A stretch of DNA of 64,000 nt. Source: Arthrobacter sp. HY1533. GTDB lineage: Bacteria; Actinomycetota; Actinomycetes; Actinomycetales; Micrococcaceae. Positions 43,110-50,611 of this stretch are shown here, in pieces. Position 1 is the first letter of the stretch, and every line of letters starts with the position of its first letter. The stretch covers positions 496,001 through 560,000 of the forward strand of contig NZ_JANKZF010000001.1 in NCBI RefSeq assembly GCF_027568515.1. The letters run 5' to 3'. The notes beneath the pieces are model-generated. The model did not search any database. It had not been told where the DNA came from and saw nothing but the letters and a program-made list of their open reading frames with translations. The position numbers were made by a program, and so were the translations under genes.

Positions 43110-44105
43110 CTAGACGGCGTCGACCAATGTGGCGGCGCGGTGCTGCTGCACCTTCTTGGCCTGCTTGGCCAAGTCCGGCTCACGTTCGCGCAGCCACGAG
43201 TACATCGGGGCGGCCACGAAAATCGTGGAGAACGTGCTGACGATGATGCCGATGAACAGGGCCAGCGACAGGTCGCGCAGGGTTCCCGCACCGAGCAGCA
43301 GCGCACCGATGAACAGGATGGAGGCCACGGGAAGCACTGCCACCATCATGGTGTTGATGGAGCGCACCAGGGTCTGGTTCACGGCCAGGTTGACCTCTTC
43401 GGCAAAGGTGCGCCGCGTGGAGGTCTTGATGTCTGCCGTGTTCTCACGGATCTTGTCGAACACCACCACTGTGTCGTACAGCGAGTAGCTCAGGATGGTC
43501 AGGAAGCCGATGATGGCCGACGGCGTGACCTCGAATCCCGAGGCGCCGTAGACGCCGGCCGTGACCACCATGACCACCAGCAGGCCCACGACGGCCGCAA
43601 TGGACATACGCCATGTGCGGAAGTACAGGGCCATGAGCACTGTGGCCAGCAGGACGAACACGAAGAAGCCGATGATGGCCTGGCGTGAGACGTCCTGGCC
43701 CCAGCTGGGGCCGACGAAGGTTGAGGTGATGTGGTCCTCTGTCACGCCGTAGGCAGCCTTGAGTGCGTCCTTGACCGCAATGGTCTGGTCGTCGCTGAGG
43801 CGTTCGGTCTGCACCTGCATGGTGTCGCCGGCAATGTTGGTCACCACTGCGTCCGTGCCGGGTGCGGCATCCGCCACGGCCTTTTCGCCAATGGCCACGT
43901 CCCTGTGGGCAACTTCGGAGATGGTGAACTGCGAGCCGCCGCGGAAGTCGATGCCGAAGTTGAACCCGCCGTTGATCATGGGGATCAGGATGGAGAGCAG
44001 CATGACAACCAGGGTGATGCCAAACCAGATCTTGCGCTTGCCAACGAACTCGTAGGACCGTTCACCGGTGTACAGCTCGTTGCCGAATGTGGCGAAACTC
44101 TTCAT
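43110..44105 (-). CDS. secF: Protein translocase subunit SecF
   Basis: RND-fold membrane protein that with SecD uses the proton gradient to assist late Sec translocation. 331 residues, six transmembrane segments. Conserved motifs: GINFG-type NFGIDFRGGSQFTI after the first helix, VGPSWGQDVSRQAIIGFF, VTAGVYGASGFEVTPSAIIG and LSYSLYDTVVVFDKIRENT. ATG 44105 shares one base with the secD stop (TAATG), so the two are coupled. Confidence 0.95.
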   Translation of the reverse strand: MKSFATFGNELYTGERSYEFVGKRKIWFGITLVVMLLSILIPMINGGFNFGIDFRGGSQFTISEVAHRDVAIGEKAVADAAPGTDAVVTNIAGDTMQVQTERLSDDQTIAVKDALKAAYGVTEDHITSTFVGPSWGQDVSRQAIIGFFVFVLLATVLMALYFRTWRMSIAAVVGLLVVMVVTAGVYGASGFEVTPSAIIGFLTILSYSLYDTVVVFDKIRENTADIKTSTRRTFAEEVNLAVNQTLVRSINTMMVAVLPVASILFIGALLLGAGTLRDLSLALFIGIIVSTFSTIFVAAPMYSWLREREPDLAKQAKKVQQHRAATLVDAV

Positions 44106-45892
44106 TACTTGCTCTCCTTGGAGTCGTCGCTGGACTCGGACTTTGCGGACCCGGCGCCACGGCTGCCAACCATCTGCTTTTCATTGGCGGCGGATTCCTT
44201 GGCGGCCAGGCGTCGCTCGGCAATCGTCTGGCGGCGTTCTGCCTCGCCGGCGGCACGGGCGTTCTTGCCCTTGGCAACCTCCAGGCTTTCGGCCGGGGTG
44301 CGCAGGCGCCCTGCTCCGCGGTAGAGCGGGATGGCGCCGAGCTGGGCGGGGTCCAGGCCGGAGAAGCGGTGTCCCTCGCCAAAGAACTTGGTGCGGGCCA
44401 GCATCTGCAGCATGGGGTGGGTGAACATGAACACGACGATGAGGTCGGCCACGGCGGTCAGGCCCAGCGTGAATGCGAAGCCCTTCACGCTGCCCACGGA
44501 GACGAAGTACAGCACCAGGGAGGCCAGGATGTTCACGGCCTTGGAGGCCAAGATGGTGCGCTTGGCGCGGGCCCAGCCATTTTCGACGGCCGCCACGAGC
44601 CCTCGCCCGTCGCGCAGCTCATCCCTGACGCGTTCAAAGTACACAATGAACGAGTCGGCGGTCTGGCCGATGGCCACGATGATGCCGGCCACGCCGGCCA
44701 GCGACAGGCGGTAGTTTTCCGCCCAGCCCAGCAGCACGATGGCCAGGTACGTCAACACACCGGCAATGACCAGGGAGAGGATGGTGACAAAGCCCAGCGC
44801 ACGGTACTGGAACAGCGAGTAGACAACCACCAGGAGCAGGCCGATGAGGCCGGCCAGGAGGCCCATTTCCAGCTGCTGCAGGCCCAGGGTTGCCGAGATC
44901 TGGATTTCGCTCTGGATTTCGAAGCTGATGGGCAGCGAACCGAACTTCAGCTGGTCGGCCAGGGCCTTGGCGCTGGTCTCGGTGAACTGGCCCGTGATGG
45001 AGGACTGCCCGTCGGTGATGACTGCCATGGAGGCGGGGGCGGAGATGACACTGTCGTCCAGGACGATTGCAAAGCGGGCCTGGGGATCATTCGGGTTGGC
45101 CAGGTACTTGGCGTTCAGGCGCTGGGTGACGGACTTGAATGCCTCGGCACCTTCCGGCTTCTCCAGCGTCAGCTGAACCGACCACTCGTTGGTGGTTGCG
45201 CCCTGTGCGCCCTGGGCCAGGCCGTAGGATGCGGTCTTGATCCACTTGCCGGGGATCTCCACCGGGCCCAGGATGTACTTCAGGCCGGTGCCGGGCTCAC
45301 AGCTGACCAGCGGCTTGGCCGGGTCTGAGCTGGTGGGGCGTTCGGTCAGCGGCGGAATGCAGCTGGTTGCCTCGAACTCCTTCATGAGCGCCGCGTCGAC
45401 CCAGTTGGTGTCGCTGGCGTTCACGGGCTTGGCCGTGGGCACGGGCAGCTTGTCCGCGGGGGTGCGCTCGGCTTCCGGCACCGCGCCCGAGGGAACCTGG
45501 GTGGCCACGATGACGGGGCGGAAGTTCATGTTGGCCGAGGCCTTGATGAGGTTGCGCTCTTCGTCGGTGGGCTTGCCGGGCATGCTCACAACAACGTTGG
45601 AGCCGCCTTCGGTGGAGATTTGGGCTTCGGAAACACCGGAGCCGTCCACGCGCTGGCGGATGATGGACACGGCCTGGTCCAGCTGCTCCGAGGTGATTTG
45701 CCCCGCGCCCTCGACCTTGGGCGCCAGGATCATCTGGGTGCCGCCCTCAAGGTCCAGGCCAAGTTTTGGCGCCCACGATGCGGCGCCGGCCATGACGCCG
45801 CCTCCTACCGCAAGGGTGCATGCAATGATGATCGCCGCAAGCCACAGCAAGGTTCTGCGGGCTGTGGACGTCGGACCTGTTCGTGCCATCAA
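44105..45892 (-). CDS. secD: Protein translocase subunit SecD
   Basis: Partner of SecF, 595 residues. First transmembrane helix (LLWLAAIIIACTLAVGGGVM) then LGLDLEGGTQMILAPKVEG, the large periplasmic-type domain, and five C-terminal helices. The conserved TGQFTETSAKALADQLKFGS and IVAIGQTADSFIVYFERVRD are present. The extracytoplasmic domain has an insert rich in Pro and Lys (PAEAERTPADKLPVPTAK-like). The C-terminal tail of about 80 residues is polar and basic. It is followed by secF without a gap and preceded by yajC. Confidence 0.95.
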   Translation of the reverse strand: MMARTGPTSTARRTLLWLAAIIIACTLAVGGGVMAGAASWAPKLGLDLEGGTQMILAPKVEGAGQITSEQLDQAVSIIRQRVDGSGVSEAQISTEGGSNVVVSMPGKPTDEERNLIKASANMNFRPVIVATQVPSGAVPEAERTPADKLPVPTAKPVNASDTNWVDAALMKEFEATSCIPPLTERPTSSDPAKPLVSCEPGTGLKYILGPVEIPGKWIKTASYGLAQGAQGATTNEWSVQLTLEKPEGAEAFKSVTQRLNAKYLANPNDPQARFAIVLDDSVISAPASMAVITDGQSSITGQFTETSAKALADQLKFGSLPISFEIQSEIQISATLGLQQLEMGLLAGLIGLLLVVVYSLFQYRALGFVTILSLVIAGVLTYLAIVLLGWAENYRLSLAGVAGIIVAIGQTADSFIVYFERVRDELRDGRGLVAAVENGWARAKRTILASKAVNILASLVLYFVSVGSVKGFAFTLGLTAVADLIVVFMFTHPMLQMLARTKFFGEGHRFSGLDPAQLGAIPLYRGAGRLRTPAESLEVAKGKNARAAGEAERRQTIAERRLAAKESAANEKQMVGSRGAGSAKSESSDDSKESK

Positions 45893-45933
45893 GGGATCCT
45901 TCTATTGGTCACGGGTGTGGTGAACATGGCAAT

Positions 45934-45966
45934 GCTGCTGTGCCGCGCGTCACGCGGCACAGCAGC
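45934..45966. other. Intercistronic hairpin between yajC and secD
   Basis: gctgctgtgccgcg (45934-45947) pairs with 45953-45966 across a five-base loop. There is no U tract, so it could stabilise or process the mRNA rather than end it. Confidence 0.5.
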
Positions 45967-45983
45967 TGCCAACCCGGATGAGG

Positions 45984-46424
45984 CTAGTTGTCTTTGTTGT
46001 TTTCGTTCTTCAGGCGCTCCAGGGATTCCTCGACGGATTCCGTGGCTTCGGGCTTCTTCTCCAGGTCCAGGACCAGCGATGAGGCGTCATCGGGCACAAC
46101 TGCCGTTGCTTCCTCAGGCTCAACGATCTTGGCAACGGTCTGGCTGTGCACGGTGGCGGTGGTGCCGGGGGAGATTTCCATGACGATCTTGTTCTCATCG
46201 GTGTCGATGGAAAGGACCTTGCCGAACAGGCCAAAGTTGGTCATGATCTCGACGCCGGGAGCCAGCTTTGAGCGCTTCTCCTCCGCGGCAGCCTTGGTCT
46301 TCTTCTGCTTGCGCAGCATCATGAAGATGAGCAGGCCGAACATGGCGAACAGGAGAATGTTGGCACCGCTGAAAATACCGGCGGGGGCAGCCGTTTCGGC
46401 GGCTAAAATACTGCTGAAAGACAC
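45984..46424 (-). CDS. yajC: Preprotein translocase subunit YajC
   Basis: Single-pass membrane protein accessory to SecDF. About 146 residues from GTG 46424 (MSFSSILAAETAAPAG); the frame open to 46487 is unlikely. One transmembrane helix (NILLFAMFGLLIFMMLRKQK) and the family core LAPGVEIMTNFGLFGKVLSI, then an acidic C-terminal tail. It stands first in yajC-secD-secF, with the Holliday-junction genes upstream. Confidence 0.92.
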   Translation of the reverse strand: MSFSSILAAETAAPAGIFSGANILLFAMFGLLIFMMLRKQKKTKAAAEEKRSKLAPGVEIMTNFGLFGKVLSIDTDENKIVMEISPGTTATVHSQTVAKIVEPEEATAVVPDDASSLVLDLEKKPEATESVEESLERLKNENNKDN

Positions 46425-46573
46425 AGCTGGAGTTCCATTCTTTGGGTGACAAACGGTGGCCGGCTCATCAAACGTGCCGGACGTCATACCAGTCTAGAGG
46501 GTAAAGCTGAACGCTTGATGATAAACCGCCCACAAACGCGCAAAATTACACAACCCCGCCCGGCTGCCGCTGC

Positions 46574-47713
46574 CTATCCGTCCAATTCGTCCCCGTCAAA
46601 GGGCAGCATGGCCGACGCCACGGCGTTGCCAGGCATCTTCAGCCCCAGGTGTTCCCAGGCGGCGGGCAACGCAATGCGTCCACGGGGCGTGCGGCCCAGC
46701 AAGCCTTCCCTGACCAGGAACGGTTCCGCGACCGTCTCCACGGTCTCCGGCTCCTCCCCCACGGCGATGGCCAGGGTGGAGAGTCCCACCGGGCCGCCGT
46801 TGAACTTGTTGACCAGGGCTTCCAGCACGGACCGGTCCAGGCGGTCCAGGCCCCTGGCATCAACCTCGTACATGTCCAGTGCCGCCGACGCCGCCTGGGC
46901 GTCAATGGTTTCCAGGCCGTGGACCAGCGCCCAGTCGCGCACACGGCGCAGCAGCCGGTTGGCAATGCGGGGGGTGCCGCGCGAGCGGCCGGCAATCTCG
47001 GAGAACCCTGCGCTGCTGAGCTTCAAGTCCAGCATTCCTGCCGAACGGCGAAGCACCAGCTCCAGCTCGGCCACGGAGTAGAACTCCAGGTGGCCGGTGA
47101 AACCAAAGCGGTCACGCAGCGGCCCGGGCAGCAGGCCGGCCCTGGTGGTGGCGCCCACGAGGGTGAACTGCGGCAGCTCCAGGGGAATGGCCGTGGCACC
47201 AGCACCCTTGCCCACGATGATGTCCACACGGAAGTCTTCCATGGCCATGTACAGCATTTCCTCGGCGGGCCGGGACATGCGATGGATCTCGTCCAGGAAC
47301 AGCACCTCCCCTTCAGTCAGGGAGGACAGGATGGCCGCGAGGTCGCCGGCGTGCTGGATGGCCGGTCCGGAGCTGATGCGCAAGGGCGCGTTCATTTCCG
47401 CCGCGACAATCATGGCCAGGGTGGTCTTGCCCAGCCCGGGAGGGCCGGACATGAGCACGTGGTCGGCGCTGCGGCCGCGGATGCGGGAGGCCGCAAGCAC
47501 CAGGGCCAGCTGCTTGCGGACCCGTTCCTGGCCCACGAAGTCGTCAAGGTTGCGCGGGCGGAGGGCCGCCTCGAGTTCACGTTCCTCGGGCTCGCCCGAG
47601 GGGGCGGCGAGTTCGCCGGCACCGCGCCCGGGGCCGGCGGCCTGTGGGCCTGCGCCGCCGCCAATGCTGATCTGCCCGGGTAGCAGCGGGATTGAATCGT
47701 CCATGCCTGCCAT
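46574..47713 (-). CDS. ruvB: Holliday junction branch-migration ATPase RuvB
   Basis: AAA+ motor that drives branch migration with RuvA. 379 residues with an N-terminal Gly/Ala-rich extension of about 45. Walker [21 protein letters not shown] near residue 92, Walker [20 protein letters not shown], sensor [20 protein letters not shown] with the arginine finger, and the C-terminal winged helix ending with [15 protein letters not shown]. Start ATG 47713, two bases after the ruvA stop. Confidence 0.96.
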   Translation of the reverse strand: MAGMDDSIPLLPGQISIGGGAGPQAAGPGRGAGELAAPSGEPEERELEAALRPRNLDDFVGQERVRKQLALVLAASRIRGRSADHVLMSGPPGLGKTTLAMIVAAEMNAPLRISSGPAIQHAGDLAAILSSLTEGEVLFLDEIHRMSRPAEEMLYMAMEDFRVDIIVGKGAGATAIPLELPQFTLVGATTRAGLLPGPLRDRFGFTGHLEFYSVAELELVLRRSAGMLDLKLSSAGFSEIAGRSRGTPRIANRLLRRVRDWALVHGLETIDAQAASAALDMYEVDARGLDRLDRSVLEALVNKFNGGPVGLSTLAIAVGEEPETVETVAEPFLVREGLLGRTPRGRIALPAAWEHLGLKMPGNAVASAMLPFDGDELDG

Positions 47714-47715
47714 GG

Positions 47716-48351
47716 TTACCGCACACCGCTCTTTTGCCGGCCGGTGTCCTGGCCCAGCCAGCGCAGCGTGGCTCGCAGCACGGCGGGCACGTTGGCGCCC
47801 TCGGCCAGTTCGGGCTCGGCGGCGACGGCGGCATCAATGGCCTTGAGCGCGTCCTTTTCGTTCCAGCCAAGGCTTGTCATGGCCGCAACCACCTGGTCCT
47901 TCCATTCCATGCGTGCAGCCGCAGCGGGACCCGCGGACGTGGCGGTTCCCGTGGGGTGCAGCTTGCCCTTGAGCTCCAGGACAATGCGCCCGGCCACCTT
48001 GGGACCAACCCCGGGAACCTTGGTGAAGGCCTTGCCGTCCCCGGCAGCGACACCCGAGGCGATGCTTTCCGGCTCCAGCACGGACAGGATGGCCAGGGCC
48101 AGGCGCGGGCCGATGCCGCTGACCGTGAGCAGGACGTCGAAGACCTCACGCTCCCGCTCGTCGGCAAAGCCGTAGAGGGTCATGGAGTCCTCGCGCACGA
48201 TCATGGCCGTGGTGAGGGTGGCTTCCTCCCCCACGCGCAGCCCACCGAGCGTCTTCGGCGTGGCAATGACCAGCATGCCCACCCCGTTGACGTCGATGAC
48301 GGCGTGGGAGAGCGAAAGCGACGCGACGGGGCCGCGGACAAAACTGATCAT
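47716..48351 (-). CDS. ruvA: Holliday junction DNA helicase subunit RuvA
   Basis: Tetrameric junction-binding protein, 211 residues from ATG 48351 ([16 protein letters not shown]). OB-fold N-terminal domain, tandem helix-hairpin-helix motifs ([15 protein letters not shown] and [16 protein letters not shown]), and a C-terminal domain that binds RuvB ([19 protein letters not shown]). The open frame to 48393 adds 14 residues without family support. Confidence 0.95.
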   Translation of the reverse strand: MISFVRGPVASLSLSHAVIDVNGVGMLVIATPKTLGGLRVGEEATLTTAMIVREDSMTLYGFADEREREVFDVLLTVSGIGPRLALAILSVLEPESIASGVAAGDGKAFTKVPGVGPKVAGRIVLELKGKLHPTGTATSAGPAAAARMEWKDQVVAAMTSLGWNEKDALKAIDAAVAAEPELAEGANVPAVLRATLRWLGQDTGRQKSGVR

Positions 48352-48433
48352 TGCAACTGCTCCTGCTCTGGTTCCGGCACTGGTGGACAGCATGAATGCT
48401 GTTCCCAGTGTAGTCGAACATACTTACTAGCAA

Positions 48434-49021
48434 CTAGTTCCAGCGCTGGCCGGGCTTTTCCTTGTTTTTTGCCGTCTGCGACTTTGTCTCGGCATCGCGC
48501 CACAGCCGCTGCGCCGCCGTCGTGCCTTCCGTGCCGCCGGCAAAGGAATTTCCGCTGCGCCAGGCGTGGGCAATGGCCAGGGCCAGGGCGTCGGCGGCGT
48601 CGGCAGGGCGTGGCGGTTCGTCCAGGCGCAGGATCCGCACCACCATGGCCGTCACGTTTTCCTTGCCGGCCCGGCCGTTGCCCGTCACCGCGGCCTTGAC
48701 CTCGGACGGGGTGTGCATGGCGACGGGGATGCCGCGCCGGGCCGCCGCAACCATGACAACGCCGGAGACCTGGGCCACGCCCATGACGGTGCTCAGGTTG
48801 GTCTGGGCAAACACACGCTCCAGGGCCAGGACATCGGGCTTAAACGCGTCCAGCCACTGGTCAACCGCATCCGCGATGACCAGCAGCCGGGCGTCAAGGC
48901 TCAGTTCATGGGAGCTGCCCACCACACCGACCCCCACCAGGGTGGCCGTGCGGTTGGGGGCAACATCAACCACGCCGAGCCCGCAGCGCGTCAGGCCCGG
49001 GTCAACTCCCAGGACCCTCAG
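48434..49021 (-). CDS. ruvC: Holliday junction resolvase RuvC, apparent CTG start
   Basis: Dimeric Mg-dependent endonuclease that cuts Holliday junctions. The catalytic start (M)[19 protein letters not shown] requires initiation at CTG 49021: the frame has a stop (the yebC TAG, 49027-49025) only one codon upstream and no ATG/GTG/TTG before the essential Asp of GVDPG. AGAGGA lies seven bases before CTG. Starting at the first standard codon, GTG 48973, would delete this Asp. Other active-site residues: ALERVF (Glu) and [12 protein letters not shown] (Asp). 195 residues, normal length. The alternative explanation is a sequencing error near the start. Confidence 0.85.
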   Translation of the reverse strand: MRVLGVDPGLTRCGLGVVDVAPNRTATLVGVGVVGSSHELSLDARLLVIADAVDQWLDAFKPDVLALERVFAQTNLSTVMGVAQVSGVVMVAAARRGIPVAMHTPSEVKAAVTGNGRAGKENVTAMVVRILRLDEPPRPADAADALALAIAHAWRSGNSFAGGTEGTTAAQRLWRDAETKSQTAKNKEKPGQRWN

Positions 49022-49024
49022 GGC

Positions 49025-49780
49025 CTAGTCCTCTTCGAGCGCTGCGAGGACTTCGGGGCTCATGTCGGCGTTGGAGTAGATGTTCTGAACGTCGTCCAGG
49101 TCCTCCAGCGCATCGTAGATCTTCATGAACTTGCGGGCGTTCTCGACGTCGAGTTCAACCTGCATGGACGGGACAAAGCCTGCCTCGTCGGATTCGTACT
49201 CAATGCCGGCCTCGGTCAGAGCTGCACGGACGGCCGGGAGATCCTGGGTGTCGCAGATGATCTCAAAGCTGTCGCCCTGGTCCTTGACCTCTTCGGCGCC
49301 GGCCTCGAGGACTGCCATGAGCAGGTCGTCCTCGCTGAGGCCGTTCTTGGGCAGTCCAACAATGCCCTTGCGGGTGAACATGTAGGCAACCGAACCGGGG
49401 TCGCCCATGTTGCCGCCGTTGCGGCCAACGGCCAGGCGGACCTCGGAGGCTGCACGGTTCTTGTTGTCGGTGAGGCACTCGATCAGGATTGCCGTGCCCT
49501 GGGGGCCGTAGCCCTCGTACATGATGGTCTGGTAGTCCACGGCGTCGCCGAGCAGGCCGGCACCGCGCTTGATGGCGCGGTCAATGTTGTCTGCCGGAAC
49601 GGAGGTCTTCTTGGCCTTGGAGACGGCCAGTTCAAGCGCCGGGTTGCCCTGGAGGTCGGGTCCGCCACCACGGGCAGCAACTTCAATGGTCTTGATGAGC
49701 TTGGCAAACGACTTGGCACGGCGGCTGTCGAGGATGGCCTTCTTGTGCTTGGTTGTTGCCCATTTGGAGTGGCCTGACAT
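49025..49780 (-). CDS. YebC/PmpR family protein (TACO1-like)
   Basis: 251 residues beginning [20 protein letters not shown] with [20 protein letters not shown], the conserved family N-terminus. [20 protein letters not shown] and [20 protein letters not shown] are also typical. Members act as transcription regulators or as translation factors relieving ribosome stalling at proline runs. The gene lies between pdxT and ruvC; its TAG stop is one codon before the proposed ruvC start. Confidence 0.93.
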   Translation of the reverse strand: MSGHSKWATTKHKKAILDSRRAKSFAKLIKTIEVAARGGGPDLQGNPALELAVSKAKKTSVPADNIDRAIKRGAGLLGDAVDYQTIMYEGYGPQGTAILIECLTDNKNRAASEVRLAVGRNGGNMGDPGSVAYMFTRKGIVGLPKNGLSEDDLLMAVLEAGAEEVKDQGDSFEIICDTQDLPAVRAALTEAGIEYESDEAGFVPSMQVELDVENARKFMKIYDALEDLDDVQNIYSNADMSPEVLAALEED

Positions 49781-49782
49781 GG

Positions 49783-50481
49783 TTACGCTTCTCCCTTGAT
49801 CATTCGAATAAACAGTTCGTGGATGCGGCGCTCACCAGTCACTTCCGGATGGAAGGAGGTGGCCAGCAAATGCTGCGACCGAACGGCAACTGCACGAACC
49901 TCTGGTTCAATCCTAGCGTTTTGTGGGTCCTGTGGCAGAGCAACAGTGGCGAGCACCTCAACTCCGGCACCCACGCGCTCCACCCACGGCGCCCTGATGA
50001 ACACCGCATGCAGGGGTGTTTCGGGCTCCCCCGCCGGGGCCAGGCCGCGGAAATCAAGGGCCGTTTCAAAGGAGTCAACCTGCCGGCCAAAGGCATTGCG
50101 GCGCACAGTGATGTCCAGCCCGCCAAGCGTCTGCTGCGGGTTGCCGGCCAGGTCCAGGGCGGGGTCGGCAATCTCGCGGGCCAGCATGATCATGCCGGCG
50201 CAGCTGCCATAGACCGGCATCCCGGACGCGATGCGCTCCATGAGGGGCTCGCGCATGCCAAAGATGCGGCTGAGCTTGTCGATCGTGGTGGATTCCCCGC
50301 CGGGGATCACCAAACCGTCGACGGCGGCCAGCTCCGAGGGGCGGCGGACGGACACGGCCTGCGCCCCGCACTCCCCCAGTGCCCGGGCGTGTTCGCGGAC
50401 ATCCCCCTGCAGTGCCAGGACGCCCACCACGGGCCCGTTCGATGTGTTGGATGTTGTGTTGGAAACGGAGTCAAAAGTCAC
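49783..50481 (-). CDS. pdxT: Pyridoxal 5'-phosphate synthase glutaminase subunit PdxT
   Basis: Class I glutamine amidotransferase that supplies ammonia to the PdxS synthase for vitamin B6 formation. 232 residues: [18 protein letters not shown] at the N-terminus, [15 protein letters not shown], nucleophile Cys in [12 protein letters not shown], and the His/Glu pair in [17 protein letters not shown]. An N-terminal extension of about 15 residues is rich in Thr/Ser/Asn. It is followed two bases later by yebC. The usual partner pdxS is not upstream; a plus-strand gene lies there. Confidence 0.94.
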   Translation of the reverse strand: MTFDSVSNTTSNTSNGPVVGVLALQGDVREHARALGECGAQAVSVRRPSELAAVDGLVIPGGESTTIDKLSRIFGMREPLMERIASGMPVYGSCAGMIMLAREIADPALDLAGNPQQTLGGLDITVRRNAFGRQVDSFETALDFRGLAPAGEPETPLHAVFIRAPWVERVGAGVEVLATVALPQDPQNARIEPEVRAVAVRSQHLLATSFHPEVTGERRIHELFIRMIKGEA

Positions 50482-50611
50482 GTTTTCATCTTAGATGGGC
50501 GCTATCTCACACGGATAACTTCCGTTACTCACCGGGCGGCGTGGGCGGCGTTGCCCGCTCAAGCAAGTAGCATTGTGCGAGGACTGACGTGCTAAAGATG
50601 AGGTAAGCAGT

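Noticed and set aside
48434-48973. ruvC starting at GTG 48973
   Set aside because: This start removes the GVDPG catalytic Asp that all RuvC enzymes need; the coding sequence clearly continues to CTG 49021.
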